From positions 9,844,654 to 9,908,653 of the forward strand of contig NC_084886.1 in assembly GCF_958979055.1 (NCBI RefSeq): a stretch of DNA of 64,000 bases. The letters are read 5' to 3'. The notes below the pieces were generated by a model. It saw only the letters and a list, made by a program, of their open reading frames with translations, had not been told where the DNA came from and did not search any database. Both the position numbers and the translations under genes were made by a program. This document shows positions 23,246-34,749 of the stretch, one piece after another (positions within the stretch are counted from its first letter, which is position 1; each line of letters starts with the position of its first letter). Origin of the DNA: Alnus glutinosa (lineage: Eukaryota > Streptophyta > Magnoliopsida > Fagales > Betulaceae).

Positions 23246-23820
23246 TAGTTTAACATCAAGTATCGATCTCGAGATCCACCATAGCCACTAAAGTAAAAAA
23301 CTAAAAGCAAAATGACCACTACTATAATAGCCCGAAACATTTGGAAAATCTTCCCATTAGTTTGACACAGCTCCAACTCCCGTCGAAGTTTAACATATTG
23401 ATCATTATATTTTTTTTTTCAATTAGCTTCTCAAGTTTAACATATTGATAATTATATTTTTTTTCAATCAGCTTCTCAAGTCTATCACTATCTGCCTTTC
23501 TTCTATCGTCTAGGACTTTCAGGCGTTCCATTATCTTTGTCTCGTACGTAGTCATTTCATTATTAGCCCATGCAAAAAAATCACAATCACCCGTTCTCTG
23601 CATGACAAAGAAAGAGTAAATTTTAATGTCATCACCTACTAGCAATTAAACAAAGTATAACACAACATTAATTTCAAAAATTACCTTATAATTTTCACAG
23701 TCATACCACTTTCTGGCGGTATTGGTATCAGTCTAAGAATACCTTACACATGCAGGCACTCCACAATAACATAACGGATGTGCACTTGACGCACCACTAT
23801 TTACCGACATTTTCTCATGC
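23246..23820 (-). pseudogene. MULE2 GRF zinc-finger gene, broken
   Basis: Same gene as MULE1 14247-14924. The start is at 23820 and exon 2 resumes near 23598 (RTGDCDFFAW). Damage seen: a TAG in exon 1 where MULE1 has TGG (Trp32), Gly43 before the third zinc Cys changed to Asp, at least one shift in the coiled-coil A-run near 23410, and loss of the normal stop codon. The coiled coil has fewer repeats than in MULE1. It is probably not functional. Confidence 0.82.
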
Positions 23821-25288
23821 CTATGCAAAAGACCTAAATAAAACATAAAACCTCAGAAAGTATCATTCAACTAACCAGCCAATCTAAGCATGCGAGCATG
23901 TCAAACAAGCATGTCAAATAATCACCAATCAAAAGAATATCAGAACAAAGAATAAACAAACCCCCAAATGAATATCAGAATATCACTAAATAAAGAAGAA
24001 AAGTAAATAGTAACAAAAGTGAAGCCTTGCAAATATCCAAATGAAAATACAGCTAGGGTTCTTTGAACCTTTAAAAGAAGCAACAATGAGTAAATTGTTT
24101 TGATGATTCTCGGCATATCTCTAATTGAAATGTCACTTCCAAGCAGTCCAGTAAACAAAGACAAAATGTGGAAGAAGAAAATTTTACAGAGCATTCAAAT
24201 TCTGTAATCTATGTAGGTCCATGGCTGTAATTAGAACATACCAAATGCTGTAATCAAAATATGTTATGGACTTCAACCAGCCATAACATTATCCAAATAT
24301 TTATCACTGTCACTGTCAGCATGTAGAATATGATATCCAGAACATATATCACAATAAAAAAAAAATTCATGCATACAAGGAAACATGATATGGGAATTAA
24401 CATATGACTTCCAATTTGTCATTTTATTATTAAAGAATCCAGTAATAGATGAACAAAATAGAACCAATTTCTGATATTTAGCCTACCAAAATTTAAATTG
24501 TGAATTCAAACCAAACCCAGAATAAGAATCAGCAAATGAAGTAAAAAGATAAAGAAGCATTACATCTTTCACTAGATAAAACCAAACCCAAACAATATGA
24601 ACATGCAAGAGGCACATAAATCAGATAACTACTCATAATATGATCAAATCAATTTTTTTCTTTCCATATTATGATCAAATCAAAGTGAACCCAGATGAAC
24701 CAATCAAAATTCCGTTACTTTTAATCGCACGAACCCAATAAGCATAAAAAGAACAAAAACAAAAACAAAAACCCAAGAAAACTCTAGCATGCGAAATAAG
24801 ATAACAATCAAACAGGAAAATCAAAAGGCCTAGAGACAACAATAAACATCAAAACGAAAATCCTAAAACCTAGGAGATACCAAAAGGAAATAATAGAAAG
24901 TGGCATCTCGGTATGGACAAAACTCAAGGCTCCAACTTTGATATAAAAGGCAAACAACCCCCATCAAGCAAAAATGTCGCAAAAATTCCTCTCCTTGACC
25001 TTTTGTCAAACACCCTAAACTCAATAAGCTAATTCACAAGCAAAGACAAAAAAAATTTGATCTAACTTTAGTTTTGGGTACCTTGTGTATATCAATGCAG
25101 GGCCGAAAACGAACAACGCACTGAATGGATAACCGCAAAACACCTACACCCAAAAAGGAAACGTAAGCAATGAAAAGAAAATGCATGATATAAACACGGT
25201 GTGAGGGACAATAGTGAACGGGAAGTTACTGGAAGCTGGAGAAGGAATGGCAAAGTTACTTACAAACCCCTGGTTCGCACGGTCTTCT

Positions 25289-25325
<37 letters not shown>

Positions 25326-25370
25326 GGGTCGCCGGGACGGTGTCGGTTGGAAGAGATGGAGGTCGCGAGC
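23821..25370. other. MULE2 5' intron and leader of the GRF gene
   Basis: The counterpart of MULE1 12830-14246, read on the minus strand. It includes a GA microsatellite at about 25293-25322. No other gene is visible. Confidence 0.5.
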
Positions 25371-25680
25371 GCCGTTCGTCAGGGTTCAACGGTCTGTTAG
25401 GTCTCGGGTGGAGATCGGTGGCCTGCGGTGGTCTGAGAGGGCCGGACAGTGTCGGAGATGGGTCGCGGGCGCCGTTCGTCAGGGGTTGACGGTCTGCTAG
25501 GTGGCGGGTGGAGATCGGTGGCCTGCGGCTGCGGTGGTCTAAGAGGGCCGGACAGTGTCGGAGATGGGTCGCGGGCGCCGTTCGTCAGGGGTCGACGGTC
25601 TGCTGGGTCTCGGGTGGAGATCGGTGGCCTGCGGTGGTCTGAGAGGGCCGGACAGTGTCGGCCGTTGGGCGGCAGTTGAT
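25370..25680. repeat. MULE2 subterminal tandem repeats, about 100-106 bp
   Basis: GCCGGACAGTGTCGG occurs at 25441, 25547 and 25647 within a unit that also holds GTCGCGGGCGCCGTTCGTCA. The sequence differs from the MULE1 array, but it has the same location inside the end. Confidence 0.85.
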
Positions 25681-25877
25681 CTGTGGGGGAGGGGACAGTG
25701 GAGAGGGGGAGATTTGGGAAATGGCAAAAATTTTGAAAATCAACCTAAATGTCGACCACCCGCGTTTTCAAACTTTTTTGGTTAAAAAAAAAAAAACAAA
25801 AAACAAAAAGCCACGCTGGAAAACCGACGGAAGAGAGACGGACGAAAGTCTCATGTGTAGAAGCTCTCATTTTACTG

Positions 25878-26747
25878 ACACGGACGTGATGACTAATTGA
25901 ATTTATAAAAAAATTTAACGAAATTTGACTTGAGTATAAATTAAGTCTATCAAATGAATCCATGAATTAATTTTGATATTATATAAAATCATTTGTTATT
26001 TAAGCCAACAACAAATATCAATGGTGTAATTTTAACCCGTTATATTTCTCAACGCACGTCATGCGTTATTTTTTTTAAACTCGGCACCGTTTGGTAAATG
26101 GTTGAGTTGTGAAATTTTTGTTTGAGCAGTAGTCAAAAGCAATTGATAAATATTATATAAAATATAAAAAGTTTAGTATTGTTTTATAGAAAAGTAAAAA
26201 AAAAAAAATTGTTTTGTAGTATGTTTTTTTGTTTGGATAGTAGTAATAAAAAATTATTGATATAATATAAAAAGTGAAAAAAAGAAAAGAAAAGAATATT
26301 TTAGAATAAAACAAAAAAACAAAAAAGGAAAAAGAAAATGATTGCCAAACACACTCCGATCTCTGGGTTTCTCTATATTCATTCTTGTCGAAGCTGCATA
26401 CTTTTATAAGTTGAAAAGTCAGTCAAGCAACAGACTCCAACATCGACTATCAGTTGAAAAGTTGGCCAGCACTCCAAAATCGATTTATATTATTAGGGAA
26501 ATGTTAGAACATCTCTCGATATTCTCCTGGAATGACATAGACGTAATTAAACAATTACATCTATACTATTGTAGGAGAACATCAGGAGAACGCAATAAAA
26601 TGTTCTGGCATTCCTCTATATTATTAGAGAAAGAAATCGAAGAAGAGTCAAAATTCCACGAAAAACCAAACCAAAATGTACTGGGCCCCGGCCACGCGAT
26701 AAGACTTTGTCAATTCTTTTTTTTTTAGTAATTGGATAATGAGAGGA
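25878..26747. other. Upstream spacer of UGT1, displaced by the MULEs
   Basis: Collinear with 53654-54357 upstream of UGT6. Before the two MULE insertions it lay within 0.4 kb of the UGT1 start codon. Non-coding. Confidence 0.8.
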
Positions 26748-26750
26748 TTA

Positions 26751-27253
26751 GAGCATCTTTTAAATTTAATATTATTTAAGTAACCTCACCAAATTTTACT
26801 CACCAAAATAACTAAAAATCACTTTTTTCTATTCTAGTGAGCCACTTTATTAAAATTCCCCCAGCAGCCTCACCATTTTAACTAGTTAATATTCACTATT
26901 CCATTTAAATAATAATTTTTTCATTTTTTTTTTTCTCTATATAATCTTTTTACAAAAAATCATTCATATCCATGAAATAAGGACATTATCGTGTGAGAGA
27001 TGGGAGATGGGAGAAGAAAATGAGAGAAAAAAGGAAAAATGTGTGCTAATCATGTGAGAAAGAAAGGTGAAACAAAATTTGGTGAGTGAGTTGTTAAGTG
27101 AAAATACCTCATCTAATTTGGTTAGTAATTTCAGTCATCAAATTTTTTGGGTTAAAATGGTGAGACTGTTGTGAATGATTTTTCAGGATTTTCAACAAAT
27201 TTGCTCACCAAAATAGCTAAAAAACTATTTTGATGAGGCTACTAAAAATACTC
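26751..27253. mobile_element. MITE, Tourist/Harbinger-like, 503 bp
   Basis: Flanked by TTA on both sides (26748-26750 and 27254-27256). The ends GAGCATCTTTTAA and ACTAAAAATACTC are imperfect inverted repeats, and CTCACCAAAATA-type motifs recur inside near both ends in opposite orientation. The matching site at about 54353-54363 lacks it. Confidence 0.8.
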
Positions 27254-27256
27254 TTA

Positions 27257-27842
27257 CGGGAGGATTCTTCCTGCTTGGAAAAGGAGTACGTAGGAACGCA
27301 AAAATGGAGTGGATATTTCAATAACAGGCTTAATACAAATTAAAGCGGTACGAAAATAATTACAATAACTAAAAATTAGAATATTCCTAAATTATTCATA
27401 TGAAAAGTACTATAGATTCCTATCGTTACTAAAATTTAATCGTTACTATTAATCGCTCGTGATCAACTTTGTTACGCATTCTGGGCTTTTATTTTGTTAA
27501 CGATTTTTTGTTTTCAAAATAAATAACATAAAATACAAAATATTTATAAAATATTAAAACTTACTTTTATCTTGACGTAGTTCTAAAAATTTATTTTTAA
27601 AAAATAAAAAATAAAAATGCCACCTCAAAAGGATTAACAATCGAATCCTAAATTATTCATATGAAAAGTACTACAGATTCCTATCGTTACTAAAGTTTAA
27701 TCCTTACTATTAAATGACTTATTTTCAGTTCATTTAAAATAATTAAAAAAATGATTTTATTTCAAAAAATAAAGAGGGAGAAAAATCCAGCGAATTTCCA
27801 AGATTAATTAATTTGCAATGCTTAAATCATAAGCTATAGTTG

Positions 27843-27890
<48 letters not shown>

Positions 27891-28613
27891 GCTCCATTAT
27901 TTTGAACAGATCGAATGTGGTATAGCTATTAGAATATTATTAAATAATTAAATCAACAATTTTTATTGGTTTAAAATTTTAAAATAAATAGTAATTTAAT
28001 AAGCGTAAATCTCATGAATTCAAATTTTGTCTTCGTTTATTAAAAGAAAACTTGAAAACACGCATAAAAGAAGAGCATTTGAATATTAATTAAACGGTTA
28101 TGGCTTAATTAGTTGCTTTAAAAAAAACTACAGCATAAGCAATATTAATTGCTGCACTTATATTGTAATTTTTTTTACACCACTTAAGCCTTAATCCAAA
28201 TAATTTTCATCAACTTAAATTTTTAAAATAATTAATTCAACCCTTAACAATTGGTAATTGGAGTCGTTGGTAATGTCTCAAATTCATTGCATATGTTAAG
28301 AGAATTGTCAGAAGAAGTAAATGAAGTAGACTGTATATATTCAACCTGTCACCACTACAATAACCCAACTTGTAAACTATCCTCTTTGGTGCCAGCCAGA
28401 TTTTATACCACGTGTGTTAAAAATGTAGTGAATTAGTGCGACTTTTGCTTCTCATGTCGCCAGATTTTTATACACATGACATGCATGCTTGTTTGAATTA
28501 AAGTTATTTTGCTTGCTGCCTACGTACTCAAACAACAGCCTCATGTTGGGTCAATTCCCTTTGCCTTTATCTTGAAAGGGGATGCTTGAGCACATATATA
28601 ATTAGGGTGCGTT
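27257..28613. other. UGT unit spacer
   Basis: Non-coding AT-rich spacer also present, with changes, at 39470-40350, 54480-55220 and 59395-59930. It contains an AT dinucleotide run at about 27845-27885. Confidence 0.7.
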
Positions 28614-28920
28614 TGGGATTGCGATTTCATAGACAATAAGTGCGATTTTAAACCAAATCGCAGAACATAGATTGTTTGGGAACTGCGTTTTTAAAAATTG
28701 CGATTTGAAAACGCAAAAAATCTGCTTTTTCAAATCGCAGATAAGATGATGCTTTTTTGAAAACGCAGAAATTTAAAGGTAAATTCCCGATTTTAAAGGC
28801 TAAACTGCGATTTTGCCAAACGCTTAACTGCGTTTTTAAAAATCACTTTTTTCAAATCGCACATTTTAAAATCGTTATTTTAAATTGCACTTTTTGAAAT
28901 CGCAAACCCAAACGGACCCT
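28614..28920. mobile_element. MITE, 307 bp, with long imperfect hairpin
   Basis: Begins AGGGTGCGTTTGGGATTGCG and ends CCCAAACGGACCCT, flanked by TAATT on both sides. Inner repeats of GCGATTT/AAATCGC make most of it self-complementary. The homologous site near UGT1 (9710-9722) is empty. Confidence 0.82.
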
Positions 28921-29670
28921 TAATTTACCTAACTGAGATGCTGAAATTAAAAGACCATCCTGACCTTTATAACATTTTCCCCATGTCGAATTGAAAAATA
29001 TATATATATTTTGCACAAGAAATGTAGTGAAAGCAAACAAATTCTTACTTTTTAAGTTAAAATTAGCTTCAAAATACAATACAACTAATTAAGGCAACTA
29101 TGGGGTTTCCCATGCTTCGTTTGCTTTAAAATATTTTTTGAGTTTTCAGTACTTGTCAAAAACAAAGCGTTTTAAGGCAAAGTCATTTGATTGTTTATTT
29201 CATGACGGATAAAGTTGTTAGAAGAGGTTGTTTAAAACCTATAAAAAATTAATATTTAGTTAAAATAAAAAAATATTTAAAGAATTTGGCGTAAGAAGTT
29301 TTTTAAAAGTAGTTGTTAATAAAATAGCAAAAGTATATTTTTTAGCTAAAATTTTATTAAAGTTTGGAAAACTTCTTGAAAAGCTCTAATTAAGGAGTGG
29401 GTTAGTGTATAGTTTTTCAAACAAATAAAATTGCCGTGGAAAGTGTCAATTAATTAAGCTGATCATATGAAGCAATAATGTTGAAGAAAATCGTTATAAT
29501 ATTTTTGATTACTCAGAGACTCTGAGATCAATGGCTTTCAAAATCACAAGGTACGTACGTAAATTCTAACGAGCCACAAGCATTCTAATTCATTAACAAA
29601 ATATAACCCAACGAATTCATCGCTAACAACAAGAAGCAGCCTAATTAAGTCAAATGTTTTCATCAGCAAA
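28921..29670. other. UGT2 3' spacer
   Basis: Collinear with 9700-10425 next to UGT1. No gene seen. Confidence 0.7.
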
Positions 29671-30803
29671 CACTACAAAAATTTATACAATTCGACGCGT
29701 GTCTACAGTACCGGGTACTGTAGACACGTGTCTTATGAAAAACGTGTCTAATTGAACAATTTTCACAATTGGACACGTGTATTTAATACTCGTGTCCAAT
29801 TGGACGCGTGTATTTAATACGTCTGTCCAATTGGACACGTGTATTAATACACGTGTCAAACTGTTATTTTTTCCCAAATATATATTAAAAAAAAAAAAAA
29901 AAATTGTGTTGTGTTTATTTTTTGAAAAAAAATTAAAAAACTCCTTATCTTATTAACCATATAAATCTGTGAAAATACGGTATACATAGCTTATACACAT
30001 AAAATTATGTTTGAAAGCTATATGCTATATGTAAATTCTATACTTGGAGTTTATGCTTTTTAGGTTCCTTATTTATATATATATATATGATATACTAATA
30101 AGTACGTAAACCCTGACCTAATTTACATATTGTACTATACGCATAATTAAACAAATTTGGTGCTATATATATAATTAAACCAAATAGTTCAAATTAATGT
30201 TTAATTTTGTACACCATCTACGTTTAGACACAATAAAAAATATTTAAAACATAACAAAGTTAAAAAACTTATAATTAATACTACATATATAGATATGCAT
30301 GCATGTAAACGGTTTAGAAACTATATACAGTAATCTTGCTATTTATGGCTATATATAGTAAATACAATTATTTTAAGGGTTTCGCGCTACATAATGAATT
30401 AAATACTTATGGTTTAGTCCCTTATATAGTACATACATTTAGGGTTTATGGCTATATATAGTACATACACTTAGGGTTAGGGTTAGGATTAGAGTTTATA
30501 GCTATATATAGTATATACACTTAGGTTTAGGGTTTATACCTATATATAGTATATATACTTTGGATTATGGTTTATCGATATATATAATATATACACTTAG
30601 GATTAAGGTTTATAACTATATATAATATTTACACATAGGGTTTATAGCTATATATATATATATATATATATCATAATCTTAAATTTGTATCATATATGTA
30701 AATACTATACTTAGGGTTTACATATTGTACTATATACATTTACATACATGTATGTACTGTAAATAGTATTCTTATTTATACATTGTACTAAATGCATAAT
30801 TAA
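29671..30803. mobile_element. CACTA-3: truncated CACTA element beside UGT2
   Basis: Starts CACTACAAAAAT at 29671, directly after CAGCAAA, which is continuous with CTTTCGCAACAC in the UGT7 spacer. The first 200 bp hold ACACGTGT-type inverted motifs like those of the intact CACTA element at 59952. The right end (TTTTTGTAGTG) is missing, so the terminus was lost; AAA before the resumed spacer fits a 3-bp target duplication. The inner part is AT-rich with telomere-like repeats. Confidence 0.68.
30341..30655. repeat. Degenerate repeats with telomere-like TTAGGGTTTAGGG
   Basis: Units of roughly 36-50 bp alternate a TTTAGGGTTTA-like piece with GCTATATATAGTATATACAC. Six or so copies are visible. The phrase CTTAGGGTTAGGGTTAGGAT occurs at about 30470. 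Confidence 0.75.
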
Positions 30804-30818
30804 ACTTTCACAACACTT

Positions 30819-32216
30819 CTAATAACATCCTTCTTTAATCTCTTCCACAAAGGATTTAAGATTCTCATACGAAGAGCCACCTTCCTTGGTGGCCTCCCTA
30901 GCCAAATCCCTCCATTTCTTAGCATTTCTTCTCATTTCTCCCCCTTCCTCTCCACCTCCAATAACCAATTCCAAGCACCTCTTGATCTCATCACTTTCAA
31001 CAATCCCATCCTCATTTGCAGTCACCCGCACTCCTGTCTTCCACACATCCTGGATTAGCTTTGCGTTTGTCCCTTGATCCGACCATTGGGGATACGTTAC
31101 CACGGGAACCCCAGAAACCAAACTCTCCAAAGTTGAATTCCATCCACAATGTGTCAAAAAGCATCCCAATGAAGGGTGTGACAAAACCTCCACCTGGGAG
31201 CACCATGTCACTATCATTCCCCTTTCTTTCAATTCCTCTCTACAACTCAGTTTCTCTTCTTCCTTCTCTTCTTCTTCGTTTTCCTTGGCTTTTATGACCC
31301 ACAAGAAGGGGCGGCCACAATCCAACAATCCGCGTGCAATTTCCTCCATTTGTTGCTTGGCTAACATGAAGAAGCTCCCAAACGACACGTAAATAACAGA
31401 TGATTTGGGCTTAGAGTTGAGCCATTCGATGTAGTGATCCTTGGAGCTTTGGAAAAGATCTCCTCCAAAACAAGTATCGGATGGATCTTTTCCATCCAGA
31501 AAAGCAGATGGAATTAGTGGCCCAATCCCAATCAAATTGTACTTTTCGATCGCTCTTAAGGCATCGGGCTCCAGCGCATCAAAGGTATTCACCAGTATTC
31601 TCGGCTTGCTTTCTTTTTCAAGAGCTTCAAGTTGCTCTTGAAATGTTGGGAGCATGAAAGTATACGTATTTGAAGCAAGCAAAAAGGAGGGCAGGTCACG
31701 GCTAGCGAACAATGGCAGTCCCGGTAATTCTACTGAACATGAGGGGTCATTGTTGCCTTTCCTGACGACATCTCCATAACCATTGAAGTAGTAGTAGTAT
31801 ATGTCCAAGACCGTGGCAGGTTGAATCCAAAGAAGCGCTGACGGGAGGTGAAATTCACTTGCCACGTCCGCAGCCCAAGGGAGGAGGATCGTGTAGACTA
31901 GGCCTGTAAATGGGAGACTCTCGTTTGCGCTGGACACGACAAGTTCAGTGAGAGCTTGGGAGCCACAACGCTTGAGCTCGGACATGTGGTGGCCGATACC
32001 GTCACTGGGTTTAAACCCATTGTCGTAACCGTCGGAGAAGGTGGCAAAGGACAAGCCGACGAGAGAGGGGATTTTGCTCATACGACGGCGGGCGGCGACA
32101 GTGGTGACGAAGGTGACATGCGCTCCAAAGCGAATGAGTCGCTTGGCGAATTGGAGGCCAGGATTGATATGGCCTTGGGCAGGAAATGTTACGAGGAGGA
32201 AGTGGGGGCGGGCCAT
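30819..32216 (-). CDS. UGT2: UDP-glucosyltransferase, UGT75-like, mosaic
   Basis: Intact, 465 residues, intronless, with the same fold landmarks as UGT1: GHINP with His16, a PSPG box from Trp338 to Gln381 and HCGWN. The first two-thirds follows the UGT4/UGT7 type (MARPHFLLVTFPAQGH, DTCFGGD, HYIEWL). The C-terminal third follows the UGT1/UGT6 type (EEEKLSCREEL, VTWCSQ, YPQWSDQ). The switch lies between about residues 265 and 320, so it looks like gene conversion or unequal crossing over. SFGSFFMLAKQQ and GCFLTHCG are private changes; the first sits beside the donor site. A CACTA remnant begins about 15 bp past the stop codon and could alter the mRNA 3' end. Confidence 0.92.
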   Translation of the reverse strand: MARPHFLLVTFPAQGHINPGLQFAKRLIRFGAHVTFVTTVAARRRMSKIPSLVGLSFATFSDGYDNGFKPSDGIGHHMSELKRCGSQALTELVVSSANESLPFTGLVYTILLPWAADVASEFHLPSALLWIQPATVLDIYYYYFNGYGDVVRKGNNDPSCSVELPGLPLFASRDLPSFLLASNTYTFMLPTFQEQLEALEKESKPRILVNTFDALEPDALRAIEKYNLIGIGPLIPSAFLDGKDPSDTCFGGDLFQSSKDHYIEWLNSKPKSSVIYVSFGSFFMLAKQQMEEIARGLLDCGRPFLWVIKAKENEEEEKEEEKLSCREELKERGMIVTWCSQVEVLSHPSLGCFLTHCGWNSTLESLVSGVPVVTYPQWSDQGTNAKLIQDVWKTGVRVTANEDGIVESDEIKRCLELVIGGGEEGGEMRRNAKKWRDLAREATKEGGSSYENLKSFVEEIKEGCY

Positions 32217-32302
32217 GATGGTGTGGCTGTGACTGTTCTGTGAAAATGGGCCTGGTTTGCTCAAATTACGAGACATGCAAGCTGAGGACGCAGAAGGGTT
32301 CG

Positions 32303-32310
32303 TATATAAA
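32303..32310 (-). promoter_or_regulatory. UGT2 TATA box
   Basis: TATATAAA on the plus strand (TTTATATA on the coding strand), 87 bp before the ATG. An in-frame ATG at 32276 lies at or near the expected start of transcription, so the start at 32216 is preferred. Confidence 0.65.
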
Positions 32311-32571
32311 GGATGAGGGGATAGGTGTTATGACGTTTGCGGTGACGATTTGGATTTTGGAGAACGGCCTGAGATTTGGAAAGTATCTTCTTTCAGACAG
32401 AAAAACAAGGTTTCAACATTAACAACATTAAATATGCGCTCGTGACCAACATTGTTACGCATTTTGGGCTTTTATGTTCTTTGGTGCCAGCAAGAGTTTA
32501 TGACAGTCGTAATCAATATCTACTCTCGTGCAATATAATTCTCTTTAGTTAATTAGGCTCTGGCAAAAAGG

Positions 32572-32615
<44 letters not shown>

Positions 32616-33395
32616 TATTTACTTCCCAAGTTATCTGGACAAATAAATGAATGATGCCTTTCCTTCCACAGAGGTTAGTGTTCTTTGACTGTTCAAGGGT
32701 AATATTCTCTTAAATTATGTTTGAATTTGATACAATTCGAACAGATGATTATGAGAGATTCCTTATGAAATTCATTTGATCAAATAAAAATTGGATTGTC
32801 CTATCATTTATCATGTCAAATAGGTCTTATATGTGGTCTCTCACAATCACCTACTCTAATTATCTCAAATTCAAGCAAATAATCTAAAAGGAATCTCAAG
32901 TCCTTTTTGAGTGTATATATAGGTTGGGCAGCCAATTATTACACGACAGTACTCCAGTTTCTTGGCTTGAAGATGTAATACAATTAAATGAAAATCTGGT
33001 AAATTAATCTATCCATAAAAGAAAATCTAGTAAATTAATCTATCTATAAAAAGAAAATGTAGTAAATTAGTGCGACTTTTTGTTTCTCATGTCGCCTGAT
33101 TTTTATACACATACATGACATGCATGCTTGTTTTTGCTTGCTGCGTGCTGCGTGCTGCGTGCTGCGTGCTCAAACAACAGCCTCATGCGGGTCAATACCC
33201 TTTATCTTAAAAGGGGATGCTTAATTTAAATAAATAAAAATAAAATAAAAAGATGCTTGAGCAAATAATTTACCTAACTGATCGAGATGCTGAAAAGACC
33301 ATCCTGACCTTGTCGAATTGAAAAATATATATATATTTTGCACAAGAAATGAAGTGAAAGCAAACAACTTCTTACTTTTGGAGTTAAAATTAGTT
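32311..33395. other. UGT2 upstream spacer
   Basis: Contains a run of A of over 40 bases at about 32572-32613, four tandem copies of TGCTGCG-like sequence near 33140-33170, and spacer shared with 40350-41990. No gene. Confidence 0.7.
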
Positions 33396-33404
33396 TCAAA
33401 ATAC

Positions 33405-33589
33405 GGGAAATGATTGTTGGGGACGAAAAACCGTCCCCCAACAAGCCCTTTTTGTTAAAAAAATTGAATTTTAATAAAAAAGTGTCCTTTGATGTGATAT
33501 CAAAGGACACTTTTTTTATTAAATTTCATTTTTTTTAATCAAAAGAGCTTGCAAGGAGATAGTTTCCCGTCCCCTGCATATCAGCTCTC
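33405..33589. mobile_element. Hairpin MITE, Mutator-like, 185 bp
   Basis: Flanked by the 9-bp duplication TCAAAATAC (33396-33404 and 33590-33598). The two arms fold back around GTGTCCTTTGATGTGATATC. The duplicated locus at about 41994 is empty. A 9-bp target duplication suits a Mutator-type MITE. Confidence 0.82.
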
Positions 33590-33598
33590 TCAAAATAC

Positions 33599-34735
33599 AC
33601 TACAAGGCAACGATGGGGTTTCCCATGCTTAGTTAGGTTCAATCTACAAGGTAGCTTGGGAGGTGTGGCCCTGCGGTAAAAATGCAGCGGATAATAATTA
33701 TCCGCACTTGTTATTCGTACCTAATTACCATTATCCGTATATGCCGATTAGGTCAGCAAAAATCCTTATCCTCATATGCGAATATGGATAGTGATTTTAA
33801 GGTATGCGGATGCGGTTAATAATAGTAACCACATTCCCTTTATATATAATATATATTTAATTAAATTCACTAAAATGACATCGTTTTGAATTTAGGAAGT
33901 ATAGGAGATTTATGTTATGTTATGTTTTTTTCACTATCATTCCAAAGCCATATCTCATTACATTTATTATTATTATTTTTTTCTTTTCTTTTATTTGGGT
34001 AATCCAAATCCCCCATTACTCTAGGAGCTAATGTCCATTTTATGGCTGATAATCGTAAATTTTATATCAAGTGAAATATTAATTTATTTAAACTTACATA
34101 TAGTAATAACCGTATTATTTAATTTTGCTTATAGAATTAGATAGCAATCTAAAATGCTTATTACCTCGTATACGGATAGCGGATATTAACCGCATCTAAC
34201 AACTGTAATAACCGCACAAGAATGAATAATAATTACATAACGCGAATACAAATACTCAAAAATAATAATCACATTATATAAATACGAATATTACTAATAA
34301 CAACGTTCACGTTAGCATGTTCACCCCTGAACGTGGTCCCCAAGCCACCATGTTCTTCTCAATTTGAGAGTATTATGTTTGTGGACGAGAAAAAAACAGC
34401 GGTTCAACGCAACCAGACTTGTGGTTGTGCAGAGAAAGACAAAGACAAATCAGGCTTGATTGGCTTCTTTTTAGGCTTTTAGGGATAGGCATGAGTCATG
34501 ACAGATTGACAGTTTATAGTTTATTAGTTTTATTAGTTTTATGTGACTCCTTGTACGTCATTCATCACGCAAAACGTCTCTGGGATTTTCATGTTCATGT
34601 CACTCCGAGAAGCTTCTTTCAATCATGTGCTTAATTGGCAGGACAAATGGGCAGTGATCTCATCCTCGTATTCGGTACACACAGTTTTCTTCTTAATATA
34701 ATATATAAACTTTGAATTACTATTATTGTGAAAAG
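33599..34735. other. Spacer of a segmental duplication
   Basis: Non-coding; repeated at 42000-42690 plus 43455-44330 and partly at 55800-56110. Short open frames around 34419 are shared by the copies but show no recognisable protein. Confidence 0.65.
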
Positions 34736-34749
34736 AAGTGTGTTTGTAT

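Larger units (their letters stand above)
20425..25868. mobile_element. MULE2: transposase-deleted relative of MULE1 (Pack-MULE)
   Basis: A 5444-bp element flanked by the 9-bp repeats ATCTTACTG (20416-20424) and ATTTTACTG (25869-25877), with one mismatch. The unoccupied site beside UGT6 (53645-53653) reads ATTTTACTG. The terminal inverted repeats are related to those of MULE1 but diverged; both sides contain CTCTTCCGTC and end CG-TGGC inward. Compared with MULE1 it is inverted. It keeps the transposase leader, the last transposase exon and a broken GRF gene but has lost the rest of the transposase, so it would need an enzyme from elsewhere. It also carries a PHT4 gene fragment. Confidence 0.9.

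Noticed and set aside
26342-26728. 128-codon open frame upstream of the displaced UGT1 spacer
   Set aside because: The collinear copy near 54110-54340 does not preserve the frame, and no domain or splice context was seen.
30470-30500. True telomere end or fusion point
   Set aside because: The repeats are few, degenerate and interrupted by TATATA units, with normal array sequence on both sides.
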